This document shows, in pieces, positions 17,259 to 28,978 of a stretch of DNA of 64,000 bases. The DNA comes from Ningiella ruwaisensis. GTDB lineage: Bacteria > Pseudomonadota > Gammaproteobacteria > Enterobacterales > Alteromonadaceae. The stretch covers positions 124,001-188,000 of the forward strand of contig NZ_RAHT01000001.1 of NCBI RefSeq assembly GCF_004798935.1, written 5' to 3'. The translations under genes and the position numbers were made by a program. The stretch's first letter is position 1. Every line of letters starts with the position of its first letter. The notes beneath the pieces are model-generated. The model ran no database searches, was not told where the DNA came from, and saw only the letters and a program-made list of their open reading frames with translations.

Positions 17259-17517
17259 TTTTTAAACAAATAAACCTTGTTGAGTGAGCATTGAGTGTCG
17301 ATACTTTTTACTCAGTATCAACTGGATATCACCTTATTCATATAAGTAATATCCGCAGTCATCTAAGCGAATTACACAATTGTGCACCCTCGGTTGGCCC
17401 GACAGAATATGTGATAAGCTGCTTTTAACAAGATGCTTCGCCAGATCAGGATTGAGAAAGATTTATACATCTTGATGCGCAATAAGTGTGCTTCGTAGCC
17501 TTAAATTAGGAAGCTTT

Positions 17518-18474
17518 ATGCAATTTAAAGACTATTATGAAATTCTTGGTGTAAAGGAAGATGCAGATCTAAAGGAAATAAAAAAAGCGTATCGCAAAAT
17601 CGCACTTAAACTTCATCCCGATGTTAATCCTGATGAGGGCGCTAGCGAAAAGTTCAAAGAGCTCGCTGAAGCATACGAAGTTCTAAAAGATCCCTCTCGA
17701 CGAGCAGAATACGATGAGTTACGCAAATATGGCGGCTCACACGCAGATGGCTTTGATGCGCCACCGGGTTGGCAGGCTAAATCAGGCGCGTACAGCGGCA
17801 ACGCTGAGCACAGAGAGTTTTCAGACTTTTTCAATTCTGTTTTTGGACACGGTGGTTTTAGTGGACAAGGAAGACACAATCAAAGCAATGATGATTTTGC
17901 GATGAAAGGTCAAGATGCTGAAATCGAAGTGCCTGTCTTTTTGGAAGATACGTTGAATGAAAACGAAAAAACCATTGAATATGCTATTCCATATATTGAG
18001 AACGGCCAAATCAGGCACAAAAATAGACGTCTAAAGGTAAAAATTCCGGCGGGTGTTGCAAATGGTGAACGCATTCGCTTAAAAGGGCAAGCCGGACAGG
18101 GTTATGGTGATGGACCAAACGGAGATCTGTATTTGCATATCCGCTTGGTGCCTCATCCACTTTTTGATGTTCAGGGCCATAACCTTGTATTGACCGTGCC
18201 AATCGCTCCTTGGGAAGCGGTGCTCGGGGCTATTGTGGTTGTCCCTACCTTACACGGAAAAGTAAAGCTTACAATAAATCCCAATAGTCAAAATGGACAA
18301 AAACTAAGAATAAAAGGCAAAGGATTAACAAGCAAAAAAATGCAAGGCGATCTTATTGCAGAACTAAAGGTAGTTATGCCTGAAGAGTCAAACGAAAGCA
18401 GTCAGGCACTTTGGCAAAAGCTAGCTCAAACAGAAACATTTGATGCACGGGCTCAGTGGGGTAATTCAAAATGA
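17518..18474 (+). CDS. cbpA: Curved DNA-binding protein CbpA (DnaJ-family co-chaperone)
   Basis: A 318-residue J-domain protein. The J domain (about 5-70) contains the HPD motif (residues 33-35) that stimulates DnaK. A glycine/serine-rich region follows (about 70-130), then two C-terminal peptide-binding domains; the DnaJ zinc fingers are absent, which marks CbpA. I place the start at the ATG at 17518, which follows AGGA and yields [12 protein letters not shown], the usual N-terminus; an upstream in-frame start at 17488 would add ten unlikely residues. The stop overlaps the cbpM start in ATGA, so the two are translationally coupled. Confidence 0.93.
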   Translation: MQFKDYYEILGVKEDADLKEIKKAYRKIALKLHPDVNPDEGASEKFKELAEAYEVLKDPSRRAEYDELRKYGGSHADGFDAPPGWQAKSGAYSGNAEHREFSDFFNSVFGHGGFSGQGRHNQSNDDFAMKGQDAEIEVPVFLEDTLNENEKTIEYAIPYIENGQIRHKNRRLKVKIPAGVANGERIRLKGQAGQGYGDGPNGDLYLHIRLVPHPLFDVQGHNLVLTVPIAPWEAVLGAIVVVPTLHGKVKLTINPNSQNGQKLRIKGKGLTSKKMQGDLIAELKVVMPEESNESSQALWQKLAQTETFDARAQWGNSK

Positions 18475-18764
18475 ATGAAACAATGTTACTTATCTCCTTT
18501 GAAGAATTATGTCAGTCGGCTCATATCAAGCAGGAATTTATTGTCGAAATTGTCGATTATGGTATTGCAAAACCTGTTTCAGGAGAAAAGACGAACGAAT
18601 GGGTGTTTGATACTGGTAGTGTCAAATGGCTCAAAAAAGCCATCAACCTGCACTTGGAACTGGAGATGGACTGGTTTGCCGTAGCAATGATTATCGAATT
18701 ATTGAAGCAAAAAGAAGCACTGAAGACAGAAAATCAGTACTTAAGACAGCGACTTGAACGTTGA
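18471..18764 (+). CDS. cbpM: CbpM, modulator of CbpA
   Basis: A 97-residue helical protein of the MerR-like CbpM family. In E. coli CbpM binds the J domain of CbpA and blocks both its co-chaperone and DNA-binding activities. The sequence has the typical [12 protein letters not shown] start and ends in a coiled-coil-like helix ([19 protein letters not shown]). It overlaps cbpA by 4 bp, keeping activator and inhibitor in fixed ratio. No alternative function seems likely given the pairing. Confidence 0.9.
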   Translation: MNETMLLISFEELCQSAHIKQEFIVEIVDYGIAKPVSGEKTNEWVFDTGSVKWLKKAINLHLELEMDWFAVAMIIELLKQKEALKTENQYLRQRLER

Positions 18765-18849
18765 AGATTTGGAAGCACTAATCTGTACTCGCTCAGACCA
18801 GTCATGAGCTCAATCAACAGAAAAACGTGCAAACTTGCCGCTCGCTGGG

Positions 18850-19095
18850 AACAATAGTCATCTTCGGCTTTGCAACGAAGAGTCGTCATCGTGATGAAAA
18901 TCACGACCTCCATGGGCTAACGCAGTGTTTATTTAACCTTTGCAATGTGCCAGTGAGGTTCCCATTTGCATCGGAATGACGATTCTTCGTAGTGACCGCA
19001 ATCCGTAGTTAGTGATCATAGCGATGACTCATTTCTGAGCAATTCGGACAACCGCTCCTTGGTCTTTATAAGACTATCGCCTTCGCGACAGTGAC
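18850..19095 (-). repeat. Cluster of palindromic intergenic repeat copies
   Basis: This 350-bp gene-free gap (18765-19116) holds several copies of the family described at 2695. A hairpin CGTGAT / GAAA / ATCACG lies at 18890-18905 with GGAGGT and ATGACGA flanks in minus orientation. A GAATGACGATTCTTCGTAG unit sits at 18974 on the plus strand, and a third hairpin TCGC / CTTC / GCGA lies at 19077-19088. No gene was recognised here. Confidence 0.65.
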
Positions 19096-19116
19096 GGGCC
19101 CTTAATTTTCGTCTTA

Positions 19117-19731
19117 TTATCTTGAAGTGGCTGCTTCATTCAGTACTAACCACTGCGACTGCCACTCTTCTCTAGCCTGCTTAAGGGCATCCTCCTCGCT
19201 CAGGCCACTTGCTCGCATGCTTTCGGCAATAGTTTCAACCAAGGTATCGCGTTTATCAACAAGGTCTTTTGATTGCGAGTGCAGACTTTCAAAGGCGGGA
19301 TATTTTTCGTAAACAGCATCTACATCTTCAAAATGATAAAACGCGTGTTCAAATTCTTGCTGATAATTCGTTTTCATCCCTTGAAAAGACAAAAAGACTT
19401 TACCTTGTTCACCGCGCAGAAGATTCATATCACGTTCACGCAGTTGTACCTCTTGACCTGCTTCGAGCAATCGTTGTTGCCATAGCGCTATGGCATCTTG
19501 GTCACCCTCTTTGGCTGCTATTGCCAGTGAGGATTTTACATCATCAGCGTTCAAAAGTTCAGAAAGGCTAAGCAAGGGTTCAGGTTCAGTTTGCGCTTGC
19601 TGCTCACGTGCGTGTTGTTCAGGCTCAGTCTCAGCCTTATTTGCATCAGTGCACGCGCTTATACTCACAATACTAAGTAAACAAAAAACGCCTGTTATTA
19701 GCAGGCGTTTTATTTTAAAAGTTTCTGTCAT
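19117..19731 (-). CDS. Hypothetical lipoprotein with charged helical domain
   Basis: A 204-residue protein of unknown function. A signal peptide ends in a lipobox (SISAC), followed by a Glu/Gln-rich linker (about 30-55) and a charged, mostly helical domain. The C-terminal SEEDALKQAREEWQSQW faintly recalls lipase-specific foldases, but that is too weak to name it. I chose the ATG at 19731 because GAGG lies upstream and the signal peptide then begins normally; an upstream ATG at 19767 would add 12 residues. It lies 72 bp after ihfA. A strong terminator hairpin lies inside its signal-peptide codons. Confidence 0.6.
   Translation of the reverse strand: MTETFKIKRLLITGVFCLLSIVSISACTDANKAETEPEQHAREQQAQTEPEPLLSLSELLNADDVKSSLAIAAKEGDQDAIALWQQRLLEAGQEVQLRERDMNLLRGEQGKVFLSFQGMKTNYQQEFEHAFYHFEDVDAVYEKYPAFESLHSQSKDLVDKRDTLVETIAESMRASGLSEEDALKQAREEWQSQWLVLNEAATSR
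19683..19711 (-). terminator. Intrinsic terminator after ihfA, inside the next ORF
   Basis: On the minus strand a perfect 10-bp stem AAAACGCCTG / CAGGCGTTTT with a 7-base loop is followed by further Ts (six T in all). It should end the pheST-ihfA transcript. It overlaps codons 8-17 of the downstream lipoprotein gene. Confidence 0.75.
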
Positions 19732-19803
19732 AATACCTCTATGCTTGTATTTAGAACGTAGCTCCAAATACCTTAAGTTGTATTAGTTTAGCAAAAGTTG
19801 GCT

Positions 19804-20106
19804 TTAGTCACCCTTTGCAAGAGGAACATTCTCAACTCGACTTTTAAGCTTTTGACCAGGTCGGAAAGTGACGACTCGGCGAGCTTTAATCGGAATATCT
19901 TCACCCGTTTTCGGGTTGCGGCCCGGTCTTTCGTTCTTTGTCCGCAAATCAAAATTTCCAAAGCCGGACAACTTAACCTGCTCTCCCGATTCTAAGCACT
20001 CTTTGATTTCTTCAAAGAACAACTCAACCAGTTCTTTTGCGTCTTTCTTGTTAATGCCTAACTTCTCGAACAAATGTTCTGCCATGTCAGCTTTGGTTAA
20101 TGCCAT
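19804..20106 (-). CDS. ihfA: Integration host factor subunit alpha
   Basis: A 100-residue DNA-bending protein of the HU/IHF family. The N-terminal [17 protein letters not shown] and the beta-arm region [20 protein letters not shown] are characteristic of IhfA, which pairs with IhfB to bend DNA in replication, recombination and transcription. It lies 4 bp after pheT, as in the conserved pheS-pheT-ihfA order of gammaproteobacteria, and is followed by a strong intrinsic terminator. Length and residues are normal. Confidence 0.97.
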   Translation of the reverse strand: MALTKADMAEHLFEKLGINKKDAKELVELFFEEIKECLESGEQVKLSGFGNFDLRTKNERPGRNPKTGEDIPIKARRVVTFRPGQKLKSRVENVPLAKGD

Positions 20107-20110
20107 TTGA

Positions 20111-22498
20111 TTAATCTCTCAATGTTGCACCGAAGTGATCCTGTAAATATTCTACCACTGTATCGACAGAGCCTTGAATATCTGAATCTTCCAATGTCTT
20201 TTCAGTGCTTTGCAGCCAAATAGATATTGCTAAGCTCTTGTACCCCGGTTCAATGCCTTGACCTTGGTATACATCGAATAAGTTTAAGTCAACTAAATCA
20301 GATATTCCAATTTTTTCAATACTTTTTAATAGTTTACCTGTTTCAACTGACTCTTTTACCTTAACAGCAATGTCTCGACGATTCACGGGATATTTTGAAA
20401 TTGTGCCTGCAAGCGGCAGTTGGCGTGACTCCAGGGCTGAAAGCTTAAGTTCAAACGCAAATACTTTGCCGTTTAAGCCTAGTAATTTTTGATGCTTCGG
20501 ATGCACGGCGCCAAGCTGTCCTATCGTCTCGCCCTTATACATGATGTTAGCGCATTGGCCCGGATGATAGGCACTATGAACGGCCGATTCAAAGGTGAAG
20601 TCACCTGCTTTGCCAGACAAGGCAATTAACTGTTCGCATATCGCTTTAGCGTCAAAAAAATCCAGAGGCGTGTTGGGAATTGCCCAGTGTTCATCATGAG
20701 TATTGCCAGCAAGCACGCCACCGATATACGGCGTTTGCTCAACACCCGTTTTTTCACTATTGCTGGGTGTAAAAATCAAGCCCGTTTCAAATAGTCTTAC
20801 GTTTGATTGCTGACGCTTTTGATTATAGGAAAGCGCTCCCAGCAATCCTGGTAAAAGGCTTACTCGCATCACTGACATATCGCTTGAAATAGGATGAGGT
20901 AACACTAAACCTTCATATTCTGGAAACAGGGCAACCTGTTTTTTGGGGTCAACAAACGAATAAGTAATCGCTTCCTGATACCCTGCATTTAAGAGTAGCG
21001 ATTTAAACTGATTAAGTTCCAGCTTACTCTCTTCATGTGCATTCATCGTTAAATGAGACAGCGGCGCCTGATTTTGAATATTGTTGTAGCCATGGATGCG
21101 CGCAACTTCTTCAATTAAATCTTCTTCAATTTCGATATCAAAACGATAAGAAGGCGCTTCTACTGTGTAAGTGGTTTCGGTAGCTTCTACATGCATACCC
21201 AAGCGCTCCAGCATATCGTGGACACGTTCAGCTGCAATTTCCTGTCCAAGCACACGTGTGATGCGCTGCTGGCGAAGGGTGATTTTGTTTCGTACAGGCA
21301 AGTATTGCGTCGAGACGGCTTCTACAATTGGTCCTGCCTTACCGCCAACTATGTCTAACAAAAGCGCTGTTGCACGCTGCATGGCTCTATGCTGCAAATC
21401 AGGATCTACACCACGCTCGTAGCGATGAGATGCATCGGTATGCAGTCCATATTGACGAGACTTGCCCAAAATATCGTCTGGACTAAAAAATGCTGACTCT
21501 AAAAAGATATTTTTGGAATGTTGAGTCACACCCGATGCAAGTCCCCCAAATATTCCGGCAAGCGCTAGTGCTTTTTGTTCATCAGCAATCACAAGCGTAT
21601 CGGCGTTGACCTTTATTTCGGTCCCATCTAGCAACACTAGCGGCTCATCTTGCTCGGCAAAGCGCACCTGAATATTCCCTTGCAAGGCATCGTTATCAAA
21701 CGCGTGCATGGGATGCCCAAGCTCCAGCAATACAAAGTTTGTAACATCGACCACAGCATCAATACTTCGAATACCGCTACGTCGTAACTTTTCTTTCATC
21801 CATAAGGGTGTAGGAGCAGACATGTCTACCCCTTCAATCACTCTGCCTAAATATCTTGGACAGGCTTTAGGCGCCAATAAATCGATCTTACGCGTGCTCT
21901 GTGTCGTTTCTTCTACTTCGCTTATACTTGGCTCTAGCACATCTAATTGATTGAGCACCCCCATTTCGCGAGCCACGCCTTTAATGCCAAGACAATCTGC
22001 TCGGTTTGGCGTTAAATCAATTTCTATTGTGCTATCGTTAAGTTGCAGATAATCACGGACATCGTTGCCAATTGGCGCATCAGCAGGTAGTTCAAGTATG
22101 CCTGAATGATCTTCTCCCATACCTAACTCTGAAAAACTACACAGCATGCCAAACGAAGGCTGACCGCGCAGTTTTGCCTTCTTGATTTTAAAGTCACCAG
22201 GCAGTACTGCGCCAACCTTGGCAACTGCCACCTTTAAACCTTTGCGACAATTGGGTGCGCCGCAAACAATGTCCAGAAGCGCTTCATCTCCCACATCGAC
22301 TTTGGTTACTTGAAGTTTATCGGCGTCTGGGTGCTGAGAACATTCAACAACTTCACCCACAACAACACCTGAGAATTCGCCAGCAACCGGCTCAATACCA
22401 TCTACCTCAAGACCAGCCATGCTAAGCTGTTCACACAACTCGTGGGTATTTAAGCTCGGATTCACCCACTCTCTTAACCAGGATTCACTAAATTTCAT
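20111..22498 (-). CDS. pheT: Phenylalanyl-tRNA synthetase beta subunit
   Basis: A 795-residue beta chain of the alpha2-beta2 PheRS, which charges tRNA-Phe. The N-terminal tRNA-binding OB domain (about 40-150) reads [20 protein letters not shown]. The B3/B4 editing domain occupies about 210-395, the B5 domain follows, and the C-terminal anticodon-binding (FDX-ACB) domain includes [13 protein letters not shown]. It lies 11 bp after pheS on the same strand. The length is typical for gammaproteobacteria. Confidence 0.97.
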   Translation of the reverse strand: MKFSESWLREWVNPSLNTHELCEQLSMAGLEVDGIEPVAGEFSGVVVGEVVECSQHPDADKLQVTKVDVGDEALLDIVCGAPNCRKGLKVAVAKVGAVLPGDFKIKKAKLRGQPSFGMLCSFSELGMGEDHSGILELPADAPIGNDVRDYLQLNDSTIEIDLTPNRADCLGIKGVAREMGVLNQLDVLEPSISEVEETTQSTRKIDLLAPKACPRYLGRVIEGVDMSAPTPLWMKEKLRRSGIRSIDAVVDVTNFVLLELGHPMHAFDNDALQGNIQVRFAEQDEPLVLLDGTEIKVNADTLVIADEQKALALAGIFGGLASGVTQHSKNIFLESAFFSPDDILGKSRQYGLHTDASHRYERGVDPDLQHRAMQRATALLLDIVGGKAGPIVEAVSTQYLPVRNKITLRQQRITRVLGQEIAAERVHDMLERLGMHVEATETTYTVEAPSYRFDIEIEEDLIEEVARIHGYNNIQNQAPLSHLTMNAHEESKLELNQFKSLLLNAGYQEAITYSFVDPKKQVALFPEYEGLVLPHPISSDMSVMRVSLLPGLLGALSYNQKRQQSNVRLFETGLIFTPSNSEKTGVEQTPYIGGVLAGNTHDEHWAIPNTPLDFFDAKAICEQLIALSGKAGDFTFESAVHSAYHPGQCANIMYKGETIGQLGAVHPKHQKLLGLNGKVFAFELKLSALESRQLPLAGTISKYPVNRRDIAVKVKESVETGKLLKSIEKIGISDLVDLNLFDVYQGQGIEPGYKSLAISIWLQSTEKTLEDSDIQGSVDTVVEYLQDHFGATLRD

Positions 22499-22509
22499 GC
22501 TTTACTCTA

Positions 22510-23502
<993 letters not shown>

Positions 23503-23723
23503 TCAAGCGGTATGCAAAGCCAGGGACTATTTATGTCCAAAGCTAAGTGTCATTAAAATAATGCGGTGTATTTTACACAAGTTTTTAGTATCTTTATTGA
23601 AAAATATGTGTTTTTTCTTTCACTTGTCACATTTCGTTCAATATTTAGCAAATATCGCCGATAAGCTACATTGATTAAGACTCAACTTTTTATTTTGTTA
23701 TTGATTATTAAAAAGGAAAATTT

Positions 23724-25373
23724 ATGCATTGGTTGCACAATTTATCGGTCAAAAAACGTCTTTACACGGGCTTTGCAACCGTATTACTCATGTTCGTCAT
23801 ACTGACAGTATTGGGCGTGCAAAAAGTTAATTACATCAGCTCTGCCCTGACTGAAATCACAGATATCAATTCAGTTAAACAGCGCTATGCAATTAATTTC
23901 AGAGGTAGCGTACATGATCGCGCTATTTCTATTCGCGACGTGGTTTTAGTCGACAATTCTGATGACATCCGGCCCTTAAAAACCGAAATTGCTGAACTTA
24001 AAGCCTTTTACGATACCTCAGACAAAGCCATGAAATCGATGATGCAGGATGCGACACTCTTTACCTCTCAAGAGCGTGAAATCATAAAACGCATTGACGA
24101 GATTCGCGCGTATACTCTTCCGCTAATTCAGGAAATCATCCAAAAAACCGAGCAGGGAAACAACGAACAAGCTAAAACACTTTTATTAGAAAAAGCGAAG
24201 CCTGCTTTTATTACCTGGCTAGCTGTCATTAATGAATTTATTGATTTGCAGGAATCAAAAAACCAAACAACGACCCCACTTGCCAGAGACGTTGCTGATG
24301 GTTTTCAGTCATTAATGTTTATCATTACCGTTATCGCTGCTGTATTAGGATTAATCATTGCTAAACTTATTATCGATAGCTTATATGCATCATTAGGCGC
24401 CGAGCCCAACGATACCGCTAACATTTTGTCGGATATTGCTAAAGGTGACCTAACAGCCAATGTGAAAACCACGCATCCAAAAAGCATGATGACATCTATT
24501 CGCCATATGCAGGAGAATCTGACAACCATAGTAAATGGAATAAAATCTGCCGCGGGCGATCTGACAGCACAATCGGAACATCTCAAAAGCAGTTCAATCC
24601 AGATAAGTGAAGATGCGCAGTCGCAAGCATCATTAACCAGTAAAACGCTAACCAGTTTAGAAAACATGCAGAAGCGTTTGGATGAAGTGGCAGAAATGGC
24701 AAGTCAAACTGAACATAATTCGGTAGAAACGGTTGAGTTCTCCAAAAAAGGCAGTCATGCGATTCAGTTAAGTGCAAATGAAATAGAGAGCATTTCTGAT
24801 ACTGTGAATGACACTGTTGGCCAGGTGAAAAAGCTGGAAAGCACCGTTAATGAAATAGGCGATATTATAGATGTAATTAGCAGTATTTCAGAGCAGACTA
24901 ACCTATTAGCCCTAAACGCAGCAATAGAAGCAGCACGTGCAGGGGAGTCAGGAAGAGGCTTTGCGGTAGTGGCCGATGAAGTGAGAAACCTTGCCGCAAG
25001 AACGGGTGATGCAACCGGTCGGATTCAAAATATCATCACAGACTTGCAAAAAGAGACAGCCGCCTCGGTTAGTTCGATGGAAAAAACGCAGCCTTTGGTT
25101 GAAAACGGTCGGGCGTTAACAAAAGAAGCCAAGCAACTACTGTTAGATATTGAAACGCAGGCGGTGGCTTCGCTTCAGAATGTTAAGAAAGTAGTTGCAT
25201 CAACACACTCTCAAGTCGATTCTATCAAAGATGTTGCCTCGGCAATGGAAGAAATACAGAAAATGTCACAAAACGCAATATCGACATTGCGGGACAATGC
25301 CCAGGCAACGCAGGGACTAAGCAGTGTAGCAAATGATTTGGTGCAAAAAGTAGACTACTTCAGTACTAAATAG
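23724..25373 (+). CDS. Methyl-accepting chemotaxis protein (4HB sensor type)
   Basis: A 549-residue inner-membrane chemoreceptor. Transmembrane helix 1 (about 12-32) and helix 2 (about 192-213) enclose a periplasmic four-helix-bundle sensor with the VHDRAISIRDVVLVDN signature of 4HB_MCP domains. A HAMP domain follows (about 214-265). The signalling hairpin tip is SEQTNLLALNAAIEAARAGE followed by GFAVVADEVRNLAART. The ligand is unknown. The gene sits on the plus strand between rplT and pheS, splitting what is one operon block in E. coli. An AAAGGAAA ribosome site precedes the ATG, and a terminator follows. Confidence 0.94.
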   Translation: MHWLHNLSVKKRLYTGFATVLLMFVILTVLGVQKVNYISSALTEITDINSVKQRYAINFRGSVHDRAISIRDVVLVDNSDDIRPLKTEIAELKAFYDTSDKAMKSMMQDATLFTSQEREIIKRIDEIRAYTLPLIQEIIQKTEQGNNEQAKTLLLEKAKPAFITWLAVINEFIDLQESKNQTTTPLARDVADGFQSLMFIITVIAAVLGLIIAKLIIDSLYASLGAEPNDTANILSDIAKGDLTANVKTTHPKSMMTSIRHMQENLTTIVNGIKSAAGDLTAQSEHLKSSSIQISEDAQSQASLTSKTLTSLENMQKRLDEVAEMASQTEHNSVETVEFSKKGSHAIQLSANEIESISDTVNDTVGQVKKLESTVNEIGDIIDVISSISEQTNLLALNAAIEAARAGESGRGFAVVADEVRNLAARTGDATGRIQNIITDLQKETAASVSSMEKTQPLVENGRALTKEAKQLLLDIETQAVASLQNVKKVVASTHSQVDSIKDVASAMEEIQKMSQNAISTLRDNAQATQGLSSVANDLVQKVDYFSTK

Positions 25374-25402
25374 TAGTCAGAACACATTTTAAGCACTTGT
25401 TA

Positions 25403-25433
25403 ACGCGTACATTTACAATGTGCGCGTTTTTTT
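25403..25433 (+). terminator. Intrinsic terminator of the chemoreceptor gene
   Basis: An 11-bp stem (ACGCGTACATT / AATGTGCGCGT with one G-U pair) and a 3-base loop are followed by seven T. It lies 30 bp after the chemoreceptor stop codon. Confidence 0.8.
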
Positions 25434-25445
25434 ATTTGGTAGAAA

Positions 25446-25474
25446 ACAAAAAGGCCAGCATCCTGCTGGCCTTT
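25446..25474 (-). terminator. Intrinsic terminator of the thrS-infC-rpmI-rplT operon
   Basis: On the minus strand an 11-bp stem AAAGGCCAGCA / TGCTGGCCTTT with a 3-base loop is followed by a T-rich tract. It lies 30 bp after rplT, so the ribosomal-protein transcript ends here and does not run into pheS. Confidence 0.85.
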
Positions 25475-25503
25475 CCGAAAGAGCTTAACCTTTAAGTTTA
25501 TAT

Positions 25504-25863
<360 letters not shown>

Positions 25864-25881
25864 TCAGTCTCCTACTTAAGG

Positions 25882-26079
25882 TTATACGTATGGCAACATA
25901 CGTTGGATAAGAGCGGTATCATTTTCATGAACCAATTTCTTTCCACGTAGATGACGTTTACGCTTAGTGCTTTTCTTGGTCAGAATGTGACGCAAGTGAG
26001 ACTGTTTACTTTTAAAACGGCCAGAGCCTGTTTTACGGAAACGCTTTTGCGCACCGCTGTTTGATTTCATTTTAGGCAT
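25882..26079 (-). CDS. rpmI: 50S ribosomal protein L35
   Basis: A 65-residue basic protein beginning [20 protein letters not shown], the L35 signature, with the [18 protein letters not shown] core. It lies between infC and rplT in the conserved order. Two hairpins in the 109-bp gap before it may belong to the L20 translational operator known from E. coli. Confidence 0.98.
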   Translation of the reverse strand: MPKMKSNSGAQKRFRKTGSGRFKSKQSHLRHILTKKSTKRKRHLRGKKLVHENDTALIQRMLPYV

Positions 26080-26103
26080 TGCTAAAACTCCGCATTGTTA
26101 ATG

Positions 26104-26174
26104 ACCTGACAAATTGCAGTAATGTCAGGTGTTAATATTTGTAGCAAGGTGTTTTAAGTTGTGCAGACTTAAAA
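26104..26174 (-). promoter_or_regulatory. Two hairpins in the infC-rpmI gap, candidate L20 operator
   Basis: One perfect 8-bp stem is ACCTGACA / TGTCAGGT (26104-26130, 11-base loop). A second is TTTTAAGT / ACTTAAAA (26152-26174, 7-base loop). They occupy the position of the L20-binding translational operator of E. coli. The structures are seen; the L20 role is inferred. Confidence 0.4.
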
Positions 26175-26188
26175 ACTTTAGACCATTA

Positions 26189-26728
26189 CTACTTCTTAAT
26201 TGGGGCGATAACCATGATCATCTGTCGTCCTTCCACACGATTTGGGAAAGACTCCACTTGAGCAATGTCTTGTAAATCGTCTTTAACACGATTTAGCAAT
26301 TCAATGCCGATCTCTTGGTGAGCCATTTCACGTCCGCGAAAACGGATCGTCACTTTGGCCTTATCACCACCTTCTAGAAAGCGACGCAGGTTGCGCAGTT
26401 TTACCTGGTAATCGCCTTCATCAGTGCCAGGGCGAAATTTAATCTCCTTGACCTGAATTTGCTTTTGTTTCTTCTTCTGTTCTTTTTGAGCCTTGCTCTT
26501 TTCAAACAAGAACTTGCCGTAATCCATAATTTTACAGACCGGCGGATTAGCATTTGGGCTGACTTCGACGAGGTCAACTCCTGCAGCTTCTGCTGCTTCA
26601 AGTGCCTCACTAATGGAAACTATTCCGGCCTGAGAGCCATCCGCAGCAACCAATCGTACTTCATTAACCGTTATTTCGTCGTTAATTCGGGCTTTATCGC
26701 CCTGAGCTTTATTACCAGCGCCTTTAAT
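26189..26728 (-). CDS. infC: Translation initiation factor IF-3, with AUU start
   Basis: A 179-residue IF-3, which stops premature subunit joining and proofreads the start codon. I begin it at ATT (26726-26728). The reading frame from there gives (M)[20 protein letters not shown], the normal IF-3 N-terminus, and GGAGGA lies 7 bp upstream. The first ATG- or TTG-type start downstream (26653) would delete 25 conserved residues. The C-terminal domain includes [20 protein letters not shown] starts are a hallmark of infC in E. coli and allow IF-3 to repress its own synthesis. It lies 198 bp after thrS. Confidence 0.95.
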   Translation of the reverse strand: MKGAGNKAQGDKARINDEITVNEVRLVAADGSQAGIVSISEALEAAEAAGVDLVEVSPNANPPVCKIMDYGKFLFEKSKAQKEQKKKQKQIQVKEIKFRPGTDEGDYQVKLRNLRRFLEGGDKAKVTIRFRGREMAHQEIGIELLNRVKDDLQDIAQVESFPNRVEGRQMIMVIAPIKK

Positions 26729-26926
26729 ATGCTATTCCTCCAAGAACATTAATATATGTCGCGAGAGCGAAAACAGATATATCTTCGCGTTCACGAATTT
26801 CGGTATTATACCTATTCTTTTTCGTAGTGCTATTGAATTTGCAGAATTTTTTGATAAAAAGCAGGATTTGCTGTTTACAATATTCTTTAATACTCAATTA
26901 ACACACGTGCAATACCTTTTATTCAT

Positions 26927-28852
26927 CTATTGGCCGCTTACAATGCGCTTTGACTGAATATCTTCAAGCACGTACTTTGCAAAATCTTCTTTACTCATAA
27001 CACCTAAATCGACACCCTTTCGTGTCCGCACGGCCACCTGCCCACTTTCTTTTTCTTTATCGCCAACGACCAAAAGATAAGGCACTTTTTTCATCGTATG
27101 TTCGCGTATCTTAAACCCAATTTTTTCGTTTCGGATATCGGCCTTCACTCTCACACCTTGCGCTTTTAATTCACTTACCACTTCCTGCACATAGGCGGCC
27201 TGACTGTCGGTGATGTTGGCCACCACCACTTGCGTTGGCGCAAGCCAGGTTGGAAAAGCGCCCGCATATTCTTCGGTCAATATGCCGATAAACCGCTCAA
27301 GAGATCCAAGAATAGCTCGATGGATCATAACGGGTACTTTACGCTCACCATCTTCATCAACAAAGGTTGAGCCGAGTCGACCTGGCATAGAAAAATCGAG
27401 CTGCACCGTACCGCACTGCCAAGCTCTGTCGAGGCAGTCGTGTAAAGTAAATTCGATTTTAGGACCATAAAATGCACCTTCACCAGGAAGATAGCTAAAA
27501 TCGATATCGCTGGCTTTAAGAGCATCTGCCAGCGCTTTTTCGGACTTGTCCCATATTTCATCGCTACCCACACGCTTTTCAGGCCGAGTTGACAGTTTCA
27601 CTGCGATTTTGTCAAACCCGAATGTTGCGTAAGTGTCGTACACCATTTTGATACAGTCAGACACTTCGTCCAAAATTTGCTCTTCAGTACAGAAGATATG
27701 TGCATCATCTTGCGTGAAGCCACGCACACGCATTAATCCATGCAAAGCACCAGAGGGCTCGTTTCGGTGACAGCAGCCAAACTCCGCCATTTTAAGAGGC
27801 AAATCCCGATAGGATTTTAAGCCTTGATTAAAAATCTGCACATGTCCGGGGCAATTCATGGGCTTGATTGCATACTCACGCTTTTCAGACTCTGTGGTGA
27901 ACATGTTTTCTGCATATTTATCCCAGTGACCGGATTTCTCCCACAAACTGCGGTCCATCATCAGTGGGCCTTTTACTTCGTCATAATTGTATTCGTGAAG
28001 CTTTTGACGAATAAATCGCTCTAACTCGGTGTAAATTGTCCAGCCATCATTATGCCAGAAGACCATTCCCGGCGCTTCTTCCTGCCAATGAAACAAATCA
28101 AGGCTTTTGCCGATTTTACGGTGGTCGCGCTTTTCAGCTTCTTCCAAACGATTTAGATAGGCTTTAAGCTGTTTCTTGTCTGCCCACGCTGTACCGTAGA
28201 TACGTTGCAGCATCTTGTTATCTGAATCGCCTCTCCAGTATGCACCTGCCACTTTCATTAATTTAAAGTGGTGGCAAAAACGCATGTTTGGTACGTGTGG
28301 GCCGCGACACATATCAATATATTCTTCATGATGATACAGGCCTGGCTTATCATCTTTACTGATGTTTTCGTCTAGAATCTCAATTTTGTAGCTTTCACCG
28401 CGCTGCACAAAGGTTTCGCGAGCCTCTTCCCAAGATACTTTTTTCTTTACTACATCGTAATTCGTTTTTGCCAACTCCAGCATGCGCTTTTCAATTTTCG
28501 CAAGCGCTTCATCGTTTAATGGCTCATCTAAATCCACATCATAATAGAATCCATTATCTATAGTGGGTCCGATTGCCATTTTGACATTAGGATAGAGCTG
28601 TTTAATAGCATGACCAATAAGATGCGCGCAGCTGTGGCGAATAATTTCCAAGCCTTCTTCATCTCGAGCGGTAATAATCTGCAAACTTGCATCTTCGTTG
28701 ATCATGTCTACCGCGTCGGCTAAGTCGCCGTTGATTTTGCCTGCAATGGTCGCTTTAGCTAAGCCTGGGCCAATGTCATTGGCAACGTCTAAAATACTTA
28801 CAGGGTTTTCGAAACTGCGCTGACTGCCGTCAGGAAGGGTAATTACTGGCAT
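26927..28852 (-). CDS. thrS: Threonyl-tRNA synthetase
   Basis: A 641-residue class II synthetase that charges tRNA-Thr. It has an N-terminal TGS domain (about 1-61). The editing domain includes the zinc-type motif [10 protein letters not shown] (about 72-81) and CRGPHVPN. The catalytic core shows NCPGHVQIF and [14 protein letters not shown], and a C-terminal anticodon-binding domain follows (about 540-641). AAGGA precedes the ATG. A tRNA-like hairpin 20-40 bases upstream suggests translational autoregulation as in E. coli. It heads the infC-rpmI-rplT block. Confidence 0.98.
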   Translation of the reverse strand: MPVITLPDGSQRSFENPVSILDVANDIGPGLAKATIAGKINGDLADAVDMINEDASLQIITARDEEGLEIIRHSCAHLIGHAIKQLYPNVKMAIGPTIDNGFYYDVDLDEPLNDEALAKIEKRMLELAKTNYDVVKKKVSWEEARETFVQRGESYKIEILDENISKDDKPGLYHHEEYIDMCRGPHVPNMRFCHHFKLMKVAGAYWRGDSDNKMLQRIYGTAWADKKQLKAYLNRLEEAEKRDHRKIGKSLDLFHWQEEAPGMVFWHNDGWTIYTELERFIRQKLHEYNYDEVKGPLMMDRSLWEKSGHWDKYAENMFTTESEKREYAIKPMNCPGHVQIFNQGLKSYRDLPLKMAEFGCCHRNEPSGALHGLMRVRGFTQDDAHIFCTEEQILDEVSDCIKMVYDTYATFGFDKIAVKLSTRPEKRVGSDEIWDKSEKALADALKASDIDFSYLPGEGAFYGPKIEFTLHDCLDRAWQCGTVQLDFSMPGRLGSTFVDEDGERKVPVMIHRAILGSLERFIGILTEEYAGAFPTWLAPTQVVVANITDSQAAYVQEVVSELKAQGVRVKADIRNEKIGFKIREHTMKKVPYLLVVGDKEKESGQVAVRTRKGVDLGVMSKEDFAKYVLEDIQSKRIVSGQ

Positions 28853-28871
28853 GAGTATCCTTTATTCAGTG

Positions 28872-28892
28872 GTGACGCAAACCAAGCGCCAC
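28872..28892 (-). promoter_or_regulatory. Candidate thrS translational operator, tRNA-Thr anticodon-arm mimic
   Basis: In the thrS leader a 7-bp stem GTGGCGC / GCGTCAC (one G-U pair) closes a 7-base loop TTGGTTT. The loop centre reads GGT, the anticodon of tRNA-Thr(GGU), preceded by T as at position 33 of tRNA. It ends 19 bases before the ATG. E. coli ThrRS represses its own mRNA by binding such a mimic near the ribosome site. Here this is inference from structure and position. Confidence 0.55.
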
Positions 28893-28978
28893 TTGATAGT
28901 TTTTCAAAGTTTATTCGTAGTTATTCTATATTCAATGATTGTTTAACTAAGTGACTGTCAAATGACTCGGTCAAAAGT

